This document shows, one piece after another, positions 37,731 to 46,311 of a stretch of 64,000 nucleotides of DNA; position 1 is the first letter of the stretch; each line of letters opens with the position of its first letter. Source of the stretch: Shewanella schlegeliana (GTDB lineage: Bacteria; Pseudomonadota; Gammaproteobacteria; Enterobacterales; Shewanellaceae); NCBI RefSeq assembly GCF_016765635.1, contig NZ_JAESVD010000004.1:248001-312000 (forward strand). The letters are read 5' to 3'. The translations under genes and the position numbers were made by a program. The notes below the pieces were generated by a model that did not search any database, was not told the origin of the DNA, and saw only the letters and a program-made list of their open reading frames with translations.

Positions 37731-40175
37731 ATGATGATGAATCGGTATAAACTAACAAGCGCTGTAAAATCAGCAATCGGCATTGGTGCACTTTCCTTTG
37801 CCCTTGTGGGTTGTGGCAGCGACGGTAAAGATGGTGAAGACGGCGAAAATGGCAATATCGGTGTCGATATCCAGCAAGCCACTAGTTTGCAAGCCAATAT
37901 ACTCCATGCCACTGTGACCGACGGTATTGTTGCCGTTGACTTTAAGCTAGAGAACGCCAATGGTGTAGCCGTATCGGGCTTAGAGTCATTCGATGACATT
38001 AATACCTTAGGCTTTGGTATCGCTAAGCTTGATGCACTACAAAAGCGTGACATGCATGCTGTAGGGCAACCTGCAACGCCAGAACAGTATAAAGGCACTA
38101 AGCCTACTCAATGGACCAGTTATATCAATACGGTGAAAAGCGCCAACTTAGAGCATATTCCTGAGGGCTTCAATCATCTAGCTGGCGACCAGATCCAAGC
38201 TAATATTGAGACAAGCTGTAAAACAGAATGTATTGAACGACTAGAGCATGGCACCTATCGCTATACCTTCTCAAAAGCACTGTCAGAATATGAACAGTTA
38301 GAAGCGGTTAATACTGAGTTTAATGCAGAGCTGACACACCGTGTCACATTAGAGCTTAAGCCAACGAGTACATTTAGCGCCGCCACTCTTATTAACACCC
38401 ACTATGATTTTGTGCCAGCACTCGATCGTGCAGCCAGAGCTGATGAAACTCGTAATCTCGTTGACCTGCAAGAGTCATGTATTCGCTGTCATAGCGATGA
38501 CTACGGACACGCTTGGGCACCTAAGTTAATGATGCATGGCAGCAAACGCATCGAAATTGAGAACTGCGTAGTTTGTCATACAACCTACTCTGGCGATCCT
38601 GAAACCGGTGCAACCATTGATTTCGGTTCAATGCTTCATCGCATCCATGACGGCACTTACCTAATGGCCGGATACGGCGGCAGTGTACATGATTACACAG
38701 AGACCACCTTCCCTACCGATATGGGGAATTGCCAAACCTGTCACATCAATGAAGAGCACTCTCCAGCACAAGCCGAGAACTTCCAGTTCCATCGTCAAGA
38801 AGCTTGTGCATCTTGTCACATGGCTGACTTCAATCCTGTCGATCAAGCTGAGTGGTTAACCCCTCCAGGAGAAAGCAAAGATCGCGGCTTTGTCGGCAAC
38901 TACTTCCACTATTATGCCGATCCTGAAATCGATGGCGTTACCGGTGCAGATGTACGTGGCGTGTTTGAAAACCAATCTTGCTCAAGCTGCCATGCTGACG
39001 ATAGTAACCCACAAGGCGCTGCTCTATTCCATATGGCACATACCAACACTCGTGACCAAATCCTTTCAGATATCGAGTTAGAGTTGAGCAATGCGTCACT
39101 GATAGTTGAAGACGACACAGCTTCTATGACATTTACACTAAGCCATAAAGGTTTGGAAAGTGTGTTTGCCGACAGTGTTAGCAGTATTTGGTTAACAGCA
39201 GCAGGTGAAGTTGATAATGATTTCACTAGTGAGGTAGCAAATAACCAGTCTCGCAAAGTTTGGGATCTAATATCTAATGCCAATGTTTCAGCACAGGAGT
39301 CTGCATTCGCTACCGATTTCACTATCGCTAATATCAATGCCAATGACTTTGGTGTAGCTCATTCAGGCATGCTTATGGCGAAAGCGATGGTATGTACCGA
39401 CAAAATGAGCCAAATACTCACAGCTTGTGAAGTGGCTGCTGGTGAAGAAGGTGAAATTGAGCTATTAGAGGTCACTTTAGTTGCCGAAGGAACCGTGTTT
39501 GGTACTACTGAAACTCGTCGAGATGCAGCCTCTGAAGCTAAATGTATTAGCTGTCACGAAGGTGAATTCGATATCAAAGCCGTTCATAACCGTAATAGCA
39601 ACCCATCAGATTCTGGGTGTGGTGCATGTCATTCACCAGTGACAGCAACCAGCTTTACTGATGGAAATTGTGCAAGCTGTCATAACAGCAATATGACGAT
39701 GTACCTAAACGCAACATCGAAGCACACGCCTGGTGATATTCAGCCATTCCGTCAGCTAAATAATACCCTTGATTATCGCAACCTTGTACATACACTGCAT
39801 GCAAGTAAGCGTACAAAATCTTATGGTAATAAAGATGTCGACTCAATTACTTTCCCTAACCACTATGGTGACTGCTCTACTTGTCATGATAAAGGTCAGC
39901 TGGAGATGAATGAGCTGCATAGCTTACCGGCAACAATCACAGCAAGAGAAGGTGCGACTGAGCGCGGTGATGCCGTCGAGTTTTCACCTATTGCTGCTAC
40001 CTGTGCAGGCTGTCATACCAAAAATAGTCATTCACTGAGAGGCCATGTAGAAAGTAATGGTGGTGTTTTCGGTGCACCTATTGGCACTTATGACGGCACA
40101 GAAAGCTGTGCAACTTGTCACGCAGAAGGTAAATCTTTCGGAGTCGATAAGGTGCATCCGACTAACTACAAATAA
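37731..40175 (+). CDS. undA: Undecaheme surface lipoprotein cytochrome, UndA-like (OmcA/MtrC family)
   Basis: Extracellular c-type cytochrome with eleven CXXCH motifs instead of ten, 814 residues. I chose the first ATG of an ATG ATG ATG run at 37731, six bases after CAGGGA. Lipobox LVGC (Cys28), then a GSDGKDGEDGENG tract. Five haem motifs lie in the first half (about residues 250-417) and six in the second (about 605-793). The extra motif in the C-terminal half is the feature that defines UndA. Other features: CX3C in domain I (SCKTEC) and CX10C in domain III (CTDKMSQILTAC). It appears to be a monocistronic unit with its own control region and terminator. Confidence 0.85.
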   Translation: MMMNRYKLTSAVKSAIGIGALSFALVGCGSDGKDGEDGENGNIGVDIQQATSLQANILHATVTDGIVAVDFKLENANGVAVSGLESFDDINTLGFGIAKLDALQKRDMHAVGQPATPEQYKGTKPTQWTSYINTVKSANLEHIPEGFNHLAGDQIQANIETSCKTECIERLEHGTYRYTFSKALSEYEQLEAVNTEFNAELTHRVTLELKPTSTFSAATLINTHYDFVPALDRAARADETRNLVDLQESCIRCHSDDYGHAWAPKLMMHGSKRIEIENCVVCHTTYSGDPETGATIDFGSMLHRIHDGTYLMAGYGGSVHDYTETTFPTDMGNCQTCHINEEHSPAQAENFQFHRQEACASCHMADFNPVDQAEWLTPPGESKDRGFVGNYFHYYADPEIDGVTGADVRGVFENQSCSSCHADDSNPQGAALFHMAHTNTRDQILSDIELELSNASLIVEDDTASMTFTLSHKGLESVFADSVSSIWLTAAGEVDNDFTSEVANNQSRKVWDLISNANVSAQESAFATDFTIANINANDFGVAHSGMLMAKAMVCTDKMSQILTACEVAAGEEGEIELLEVTLVAEGTVFGTTETRRDAASEAKCISCHEGEFDIKAVHNRNSNPSDSGCGACHSPVTATSFTDGNCASCHNSNMTMYLNATSKHTPGDIQPFRQLNNTLDYRNLVHTLHASKRTKSYGNKDVDSITFPNHYGDCSTCHDKGQLEMNELHSLPATITAREGATERGDAVEFSPIAATCAGCHTKNSHSLRGHVESNGGVFGAPIGTYDGTESCATCHAEGKSFGVDKVHPTNYK

Positions 40176-40220
40176 GTGTAAACTTTAGTCGGAAACCTCG
40201 GCTACACCTTGCGATACTTA

Positions 40221-40253
40221 AAAAAGCGAGAAGATTATCTTCTCGCTTTTTTT
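40221..40253 (+). terminator. Terminator after undA-like gene
   Basis: GCGAGAAG - ATTAT - CTTCTCGC followed by seven or eight T, about 50 bases after the stop. Confidence 0.9.
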
Positions 40254-40628
40254 GCCTCTAGTAAGCTAGAGTTTTTTGTCAATAGTGCAGCGACTATGTA
40301 TGTACTGCATAAAGAAAAAACATCTAAATAAAGGAGCTTAAACCTGAGCACAAAACCAGCAACAACTGTGCAACAAGTAACCTTGTGTCTGCGAGTAATT
40401 CTTAATCGATAATTAAATTAGTCCTAAAAACACACTTTTCGCCCTACCCCTAAAGAAATAGTCTGACCTTAATCACATAAAGGGGTTAAAACACCTGCTA
40501 AATATCTCCCTCTTAGTTAGCCTTAGAGTTGGAAATAAAATTCCACACACTAATTGCAGCGAGGTGAGAATAATTCTCATAAAAGACCTGCAGTTAGTGA
40601 TGATTAAAAACTATTGCAGGGACATAAA
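40254..40628. other. Regulatory interval upstream of the second decaheme gene
   Basis: No gene seen. It contains a good CRP-like site at 40462-40477 within the segment AGAAATAG...TCACAT that is also present upstream of mtrC, and ends in the CAGGGA ribosome site. Confidence 0.55.
40462..40477 (+). promoter_or_regulatory. CRP-like site upstream of the second decaheme gene
   Basis: TCTGACCTTAATCACA matches nine of ten half-site positions of TGTGA-N6-TCACA, about 150-165 bases upstream of the start. Confidence 0.6.
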
Positions 40629-42815
40629 ATGATGAACAAATTTAATCTAAGCGCTGCTTCAAAAGCATTGCTTACAGCCGGATTGCTATCACTAGCAGTT
40701 ACGGGCTGTAGTGGTGATGATGGTAAAAACGGTGAAGATGGTAAGCCAGGTCCAGTTGGCAAGCCAATCGGTGAAGTATCACAAGTAAAAGCTGACATTA
40801 CTTCAGCGAGTGTGAGTGAAGATGGTTTCCTAACCGTAAACTTCAATCTAGCTGATGCTAACGGCGCAGCAGTATTTGGTTTACAGCAAAATGATATTGG
40901 TGCAGTTTCTTTCGGCCGTATGGGTAATGAAGACGAAGTCGGCACTACTGATATTGAAGGTTCACCTCGCGAAATCTGGTTGAGCTATTTCAACAAAGAT
41001 AAAGGTGAAGGGCACTACACAGGCTCATCATACTTCCAAGGTAAAAACTGCGAAGACTGTCTAACTGATAACGGTGACGGTAGCTATACGTTAGTATTAA
41101 ACAAAGCTGTTGATACTTTAGATAAATATGCGTTTGATGCAGAAGCAACAAGCGGCATCTATTTAGGCGTTAAATCTGCAAATGATGCAGGTTCAACCCT
41201 TGTAAACAATACCTTCTTCTACTGGCAGCCAAGTTCTGACACAGCTCAAGACAAGCCAAAAGCTGTAATCGCCAACGAAACATGTCAATCTTGTCACCGC
41301 CCAGGTCAAGATGGTGCGTTAGCGCTGCACGGTGGCAAACACGTTACTCTTGAGTCTTGTACTTTCTGTCATGCTGACTACAACACTTACATGAAGCAAG
41401 ACAAAGATGAAGAAGGCAACGCTGTTGGCGAACCATACCAGTTCGATGGTTCAATCAAAGGTATGGCTCACGATATTCACAGCCACTCTTACTATAATGG
41501 TATCTACCCACAGTCGGCTTCAAACTGTCTAACTTGTCACCAGCCAGATGAAAATCTAGCTATGGCTGACGCTTGGAAAGGCGATATCGATACAGCAACG
41601 TGTATGAACTGTCACAACAACCCATACGCAGTACCAAGCTGGCACTGGGACAGCGAAAATAACCAAATCGCTGATAGCAAAAAGAACTGTGTAAGCTGCC
41701 ACAACGACCCAGACGGTTACCGTGGTGCAGAGCGTGGTCACTATGCTGAAAACGACAATGCACAAGCTGCTGTTACTAAAGTCACCTTTAACAGCATGAG
41801 CTATGACGCAGCCTCTAAGACAGTCACTGCTAACATGACTGTGACCAATGGCGACGCAACAGTCACTCTTGCACAGATCGACCCTAGCCCATACAAGTAT
41901 GGTGGATTTACAAGTGCTATCGTATTCAATGGTGTAGTAGATGATGATTTCGTTGTTAACTACCAAAAAGTTGGCTACGACAAGTTTGCAGCGGGTGCTG
42001 AAGGCTCTATCGATGTGACCTTTACTGATGCAGACTATAAAGTTGCTGAAGTAATGGAAACTGCCGGTGTTAAAGCCGCGCTAAGCAGCCAGCTACACGT
42101 TTGTTTTGACGGTAAAGGCGCTGTAGCAGACTGTGAAAAGGCTGCCGATGGTTCAATTTCTAACTCAGGCCCATATGCAGTATCTGATACTTTCTACTTC
42201 GAAGTAGATGGCACTAAAGTTGAAAAGTCTCCACGTGTACAACACGCTGCAATGACTGATTGTCAACAGTGTCACACGACTGACATCAAGCACCGCTTCA
42301 GCAACGATATGGATGGCTGTGCAACTTGTCACAACGGAACTCGCGATAGAAAGACATCAAGCTCTAACTTAGCTTATATCGTTCACAGCAAGCACTACTT
42401 GTACGACAGCGGTGGAGACATGTTCTTCAAGAAGGCTGAGTGTCAAGCGTGTCACGGTGAAGATGGCTTCTCGCTAAGTAAGATCAAAGGTGATGCAGCA
42501 CCTGTTGCATTTGGTAAGGTTCAGGATGGTGTTGATTCTGAAGGCAAGCCAGTCTATACCGATGAGCAGCTTGTTGTGTCTCCACAAACAGCAGCTTGTG
42601 TAAGCTGTCACCAAGCGCCATACGCGCTAGATAGCTCTGCGGCTTCACACATCAAGTCTATGGGCGGTATCTTAGTTCAAGAGGGTTCACCTTTATCAAC
42701 ACTAGGTATCCCAGCCTCTGAGTACGAAAAGCTTGATGTACAAGAGACTTGTTCTACTTGTCATAAAGACGCTTCTCTACTAGAAGCACACTCAAATTGG
42801 GGCAGCAGCTACTAA
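40629..42815 (+). CDS. Surface decaheme lipoprotein cytochrome, divergent OmcA/MtrC family member
   Basis: 728 residues from the first ATG of ATGATG at 40629 (CAGGGA just upstream). Signal peptide and lipobox VTGC (Cys27) are followed by GDDGKNGEDGKPGPVGKP. Ten CXXCH motifs, five per half. The signal peptide strongly resembles MR-1 OmcA and the gene sits where omcA sits in MR-1 (just before mtrC). However, the first haem domain (CTFCHADYNTYMKQDKDEEG, HDIHSHSYYNGIYPQ) lacks the OmcA landmarks found in the protein encoded at 35052. It may belong to a less studied clade (names MtrG/MtrH exist; I cannot assign it). Domain III has a CX9C pair. Own promoter and terminator. Confidence 0.85.
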   Translation: MMNKFNLSAASKALLTAGLLSLAVTGCSGDDGKNGEDGKPGPVGKPIGEVSQVKADITSASVSEDGFLTVNFNLADANGAAVFGLQQNDIGAVSFGRMGNEDEVGTTDIEGSPREIWLSYFNKDKGEGHYTGSSYFQGKNCEDCLTDNGDGSYTLVLNKAVDTLDKYAFDAEATSGIYLGVKSANDAGSTLVNNTFFYWQPSSDTAQDKPKAVIANETCQSCHRPGQDGALALHGGKHVTLESCTFCHADYNTYMKQDKDEEGNAVGEPYQFDGSIKGMAHDIHSHSYYNGIYPQSASNCLTCHQPDENLAMADAWKGDIDTATCMNCHNNPYAVPSWHWDSENNQIADSKKNCVSCHNDPDGYRGAERGHYAENDNAQAAVTKVTFNSMSYDAASKTVTANMTVTNGDATVTLAQIDPSPYKYGGFTSAIVFNGVVDDDFVVNYQKVGYDKFAAGAEGSIDVTFTDADYKVAEVMETAGVKAALSSQLHVCFDGKGAVADCEKAADGSISNSGPYAVSDTFYFEVDGTKVEKSPRVQHAAMTDCQQCHTTDIKHRFSNDMDGCATCHNGTRDRKTSSSNLAYIVHSKHYLYDSGGDMFFKKAECQACHGEDGFSLSKIKGDAAPVAFGKVQDGVDSEGKPVYTDEQLVVSPQTAACVSCHQAPYALDSSAASHIKSMGGILVQEGSPLSTLGIPASEYEKLDVQETCSTCHKDASLLEAHSNWGSSY

Positions 42816-42844
42816 TAGCAATGCTCATAGTTGACGTGTAATAC

Positions 42845-42872
42845 AAAAAGGGAGGCTTAGCCTCCCTTTTTA
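42845..42872 (+). terminator. Terminator after the second decaheme gene
   Basis: AAAAAGGGAGGC - TTA - GCCTCCCTTTTT hairpin with T run, 30 bases after the stop. Confidence 0.9.
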
Positions 42873-43180
42873 TTTGGAACATCACTTAAAAATCACGACC
42901 AACAGCCTCTGAAAACTTTTATTACATATATCACGTATATAAGTTCGATATTTTTAACTTTTACAACGTTTTGCCCCTCCCCCTCATACCTCTTTAGAAA
43001 TAGGCAGATCCAAGTCACATCTTGACACCTGTTATGCAGATTTTAACCCTACATTACGTTAGCCTTTCATTGGGGAATCTTATTTCCAGCATTGACTTAA
43101 GCGGCAATTAAAAAATTACAGTCGGCTTCACTAAATCGAGCCACACGCCTAAGACAGTGCCAAACCTATGCAGGGAAAAA
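42873..43180. other. Regulatory interval upstream of mtrCAB
   Basis: No gene seen. It holds a CRP-like site (43004-43019) inside a block resembling that in front of 40629, and ends in CTATGCAGGGA directly before the mtrC start. Confidence 0.55.
43004..43019 (+). promoter_or_regulatory. CRP-like site upstream of mtrC
   Basis: GCAGATCCAAGTCACA: right half exact, left half two of five. CRP-dependent mtrC expression is known in S. oneidensis. About 160-175 bases upstream of the start. Confidence 0.45.
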
Positions 43181-45196
43181 ATGATGAATACAAACAAATC
43201 TAAAATTGCGCTGCTTCTAGCAGCAGGTGCTGTCTCTATGGCCCTAACAGGCTGTGGTGGCGATGATGGTAACGACGGTAACAACGGCAAGCCAGGTGGT
43301 CCAGCTGCCGATGTAATCAATGTACTTAATCTAAAAGTCACCGATGTCACTTATGCCGACGGTGTTCCGACAATCAATGTTTTTGCGACAAACGAAGAAG
43401 ACCTACCTGTTGTAGGTTTAACTGCGCTTGAAGTGAAAAAAGTGGTACAACTTATCCCACAAGGCGCTACGGGTGCGGGTAACAGTGCAGAATGGCAATA
43501 CATTGGTTCACAAAAAGAATTTGTTGACCAAAAGAATGGTAACTATAGCTTCACCATTCCAGTTGAAGGTTACAACTCTGAGCTAACTCAGCGTTATAAC
43601 ATCATAGCCAGTGCTTCGACACTAGCCGATGGCGAAACAGCCGTGCCGCGCACCGAACTGTCGCAAGATTTCTCAGGTGAAGGCTATGAAGCAACATACA
43701 CCAAAGATGTCGTAGCAACTGCAAGCTGTAACTCATGCCACGCTGAAGGTAAGAAAATCTACCACGGTTATACTTCTTCAGAAACTTGCGCAGCATGTCA
43801 TACCCAAGAGATGGCAGATAGTAAAGGCAAGCCACAAGTTGCATACAACCACTTGATCCATAACGTACACAACAACGCTAAGATGTACGGCAGAAATATG
43901 GATAAGAGCGCAGATACTGCTAACGCTATCGTTCAAGACAAGTGTACAACCTGTCACGTTGAGCCTACAGAAGGCAGCGATGAGCTAGGCGAATGGGGTA
44001 ACTGGTCACGCGTTCCAACGATGGAAACCTGTACTAGCTGTCACGTAAACATCGACTTCAAAGCGGGTCAAGGCCACTCTCAACAAGCTGACAACTCAAA
44101 CTGTATCGCGTGTCATAACGCGAGCTGGACTGAAGAGATCCACACTGAAGGCTTTACCCAAACTAAAGCGCTTATCGATACTTACGGCATGAATACTACG
44201 TTAGTTGTTAATGAAGATAAGACTGCAACAGTGACTGTATCTCTAATCGACGCTAACGGCGAAGCGGTTAACGCAACCACTCTTCTACCAAAACTACAGC
44301 GCGTTGAAGCGACAACTAACGTCGGTCCAAACAACGTTCAGTTAGGCTATTACGGTAAAGACAGCCTAAACCTAGTGCTTAACGGTAAGCTAGATGCTAC
44401 TGCAGCAATTAATGAAGAAGGCAACATCGTCTACACCACTAAGCCACTAACATTTGGTACTGACGATGCTGATACAGCATTTACTTTCTCTGGCTTATCT
44501 ATGTGTTCTGAAAACGGGGAATTTGTTGACTGTGACAAAGTCGCTGTTGAAGGCAACCTAGACGAAAAAGGTTACCTGCTAGACGCATTCTACACAGGTA
44601 TGAAAGCTGATCTTGCATTCGCAACCTTCTCTGGCGAAGCACCAAGCATGCGTCATGTTGACTCTGTTAACTTCGACACTTGCGTTAGCTGTCACGGCGA
44701 CACCTTCGAAATTCATAAGGGTTCTCACCACCCAGGCTTCGTAATGAGCGAGCAGTTAGCTCAAATCGTTGACGGTAAGACCATTGTAGGCGTTGACGGC
44801 TGTGTTGCTTGTCACACTCCAGATGGTACTTATGCTGGCGGAGCTAACATGGGCGCGTTAGAGCTAAAACTTCATAAAGTACATAGCTCTGGTGATTATG
44901 CAGCGATTGCAGGCATGAACTGTGACCAGTGTCATAACGACCTAAACCTTGATGCATTCAAGCAAAAAGGCGCGCTAGCGACTGCAGGCGGTTCTTACAC
45001 AACGCCTATCGCAGCCACATGTATGTCATGTCACGTATATAGCCCTGAATCAGAAGCTAAATTTGCGGCTCACGCTGAAGGCCAAGGCGCATTGGTTAAT
45101 GTTGACAAAGCACTTGCCAGTGATGCTGCGCAGCTAGAAACTTGTTTCTTCTGCCACGAGCCAACGCCAAACGATCACACTGCGGTGAAGATGTAA
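43181..45196 (+). CDS. mtrC: Surface decaheme lipoprotein cytochrome MtrC
   Basis: Extracellular terminal reductase of the MtrCAB conduit, 671 residues, the same length as S. oneidensis MtrC. The start is the ATG at 43181 after CAGGGAAAAA; upstream in-frame codons from 43157 run through the ribosome site. Lipobox LTGC (Cys25), then GDDGNDGNNGKPGG. Ten CXXCH motifs, five per half. CX8C pair (CSENGEFVDC) in domain III, the disulphide linked to flavin binding. Ends EPTPNDHTAVKM as in MtrC. Followed by mtrA after a 115-base gap with a GC-rich hairpin. Confidence 0.96.
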   Translation: MMNTNKSKIALLLAAGAVSMALTGCGGDDGNDGNNGKPGGPAADVINVLNLKVTDVTYADGVPTINVFATNEEDLPVVGLTALEVKKVVQLIPQGATGAGNSAEWQYIGSQKEFVDQKNGNYSFTIPVEGYNSELTQRYNIIASASTLADGETAVPRTELSQDFSGEGYEATYTKDVVATASCNSCHAEGKKIYHGYTSSETCAACHTQEMADSKGKPQVAYNHLIHNVHNNAKMYGRNMDKSADTANAIVQDKCTTCHVEPTEGSDELGEWGNWSRVPTMETCTSCHVNIDFKAGQGHSQQADNSNCIACHNASWTEEIHTEGFTQTKALIDTYGMNTTLVVNEDKTATVTVSLIDANGEAVNATTLLPKLQRVEATTNVGPNNVQLGYYGKDSLNLVLNGKLDATAAINEEGNIVYTTKPLTFGTDDADTAFTFSGLSMCSENGEFVDCDKVAVEGNLDEKGYLLDAFYTGMKADLAFATFSGEAPSMRHVDSVNFDTCVSCHGDTFEIHKGSHHPGFVMSEQLAQIVDGKTIVGVDGCVACHTPDGTYAGGANMGALELKLHKVHSSGDYAAIAGMNCDQCHNDLNLDAFKQKGALATAGGSYTTPIAATCMSCHVYSPESEAKFAAHAEGQGALVNVDKALASDAAQLETCFFCHEPTPNDHTAVKM

Positions 45197-45255
45197 TTTG
45201 CGCAGCTCTTATATAACTCAAGTTATCACGGCCTGAGTTAAAGAGTGTTGAAAAC

Positions 45256-45273
45256 GGGGGAGGCCTCTCCCCC
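45256..45273 (+). other. GC-rich hairpin between mtrC and mtrA
   Basis: GGGGGAG - GCCT - CTCCCCC, a 7-bp almost all-GC stem followed by a loose pyrimidine-rich stretch (ACTTTCTCTTC). It may set the ratio of mtrC to mtrAB mRNA by partial termination or 3'-end protection; inference. Confidence 0.55.
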
Positions 45274-45311
45274 ACTTTCTCTTCAAAATTGTGCAAGTTT
45301 AGGAAGCTATT

Positions 45312-46298
45312 ATGAAGATCACTAAAAGATTAAAAACCCTACTACCAGCCTTGATGGCGACGGCGGTACTGTCACTTGGTTTCGCTCAGACGGCTACGGC
45401 TTCTAAGTGGGACGCTAAGATGACCCCTGATGAAGTCGAAGCAACACTGGATCAGAAATTTGCCGAAGGTAAGTACTCACCTAAAGGTGCTGACTCTTGC
45501 CTTATGTGTCACCGCAAGTCTGAAAAAGTGATGGACCTGTTCAAAGGTGTTCACGGTTCAGTTGACTCAAGCAAGAGCCCAATGGCTGGCCTTCAATGTG
45601 AAGCGTGTCATGGTCCTATGGGTAAACATAACCGCGGCGGTAACGAGCCGATGATCGCATTTGGTCCAGATTCAACTCTGGCACCAGAGCTACAAAATAG
45701 TGTTTGTATGAGCTGTCATAAAGACGACAAGCGTATGGATTGGAATGGTGGACACCATGACAATGCAGATGTAGCTTGTGCTTCTTGTCACTCAGTGCAC
45801 ACGGCAAAAGATCCAGTTCTTTCTAAGAACACTGAAATGGAAGTTTGTACTAGCTGTCATACTCAGCAAAAAGCTGACATGAACAAGCGTTCAAGCCATC
45901 CAATGAAGTGGGCGCAAATGGTGTGTAGTGATTGTCATAATCCACACGGCACTATGAGCGAAGCCGATCTTGTTAAGCCTAACGTTAACGAAACCTGCTA
46001 CTCATGCCATGCGGAGAAGCGCGGCCCAAAACTGTGGGAGCATGCACCCGTTACTGAAGACTGTGTGACATGCCACAACCCACACGGAAGCGTTAACGAA
46101 GGTATGCTTAAAACTCGAGCTCCACAGCTTTGTCAACAGTGCCACTCATCTGCGCACAGCGGTCAAGCTCTGTTTGGCAACACAGCTCAAGGTTCAACTG
46201 TCGGCGGTAATGCCATGACTGGCGGCCGTAGCTGTTTGAACTGTCATAACCAGATCCATGGTTCTAACCATCCATCTGGCAAGCTACTGCAGCGCTAA
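45312..46298 (+). CDS. mtrA: Periplasmic decaheme c-type cytochrome MtrA
   Basis: Electron-transfer wire inside the MtrB barrel, 328 residues. Signal peptide [20 protein letters not shown] ending near [13 protein letters not shown], then ten CXXCH motifs. The [34 protein letters not shown] block and the ending [25 protein letters not shown] are hallmarks of Shewanella MtrA. It receives electrons from periplasmic carriers fed by CymA (outside this window) and passes them to MtrC. It lies 13 bases before mtrB. Confidence 0.96.
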   Translation: MKITKRLKTLLPALMATAVLSLGFAQTATASKWDAKMTPDEVEATLDQKFAEGKYSPKGADSCLMCHRKSEKVMDLFKGVHGSVDSSKSPMAGLQCEACHGPMGKHNRGGNEPMIAFGPDSTLAPELQNSVCMSCHKDDKRMDWNGGHHDNADVACASCHSVHTAKDPVLSKNTEMEVCTSCHTQQKADMNKRSSHPMKWAQMVCSDCHNPHGTMSEADLVKPNVNETCYSCHAEKRGPKLWEHAPVTEDCVTCHNPHGSVNEGMLKTRAPQLCQQCHSSAHSGQALFGNTAQGSTVGGNAMTGGRSCLNCHNQIHGSNHPSGKLLQR

Positions 46299-46311
46299 GG
46301 GAGACGAGAAG

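Noticed and set aside
38912..39343. Long antisense frames over the cytochrome genes (also near 37709-38098, 40604-40945 and 41556-41966)
   Set aside because: They are mirror frames caused by the biased codons of the cytochrome genes, with no ribosome site or family likeness.
29900..46290. Regular CXXCH-encoding TGYNNNNNNTGYCAY repeats resembling a repeat array
   Set aside because: Haem-binding codons in coding sequence with irregular spacing; not CRISPR or a tandem DNA repeat.
46258..46311. MtrB with an 18-residue upstream extension
   Set aside because: The extension is the end of mtrA read in another frame; AAGGGAGACG and a signal peptide mark the ATG at 46312.
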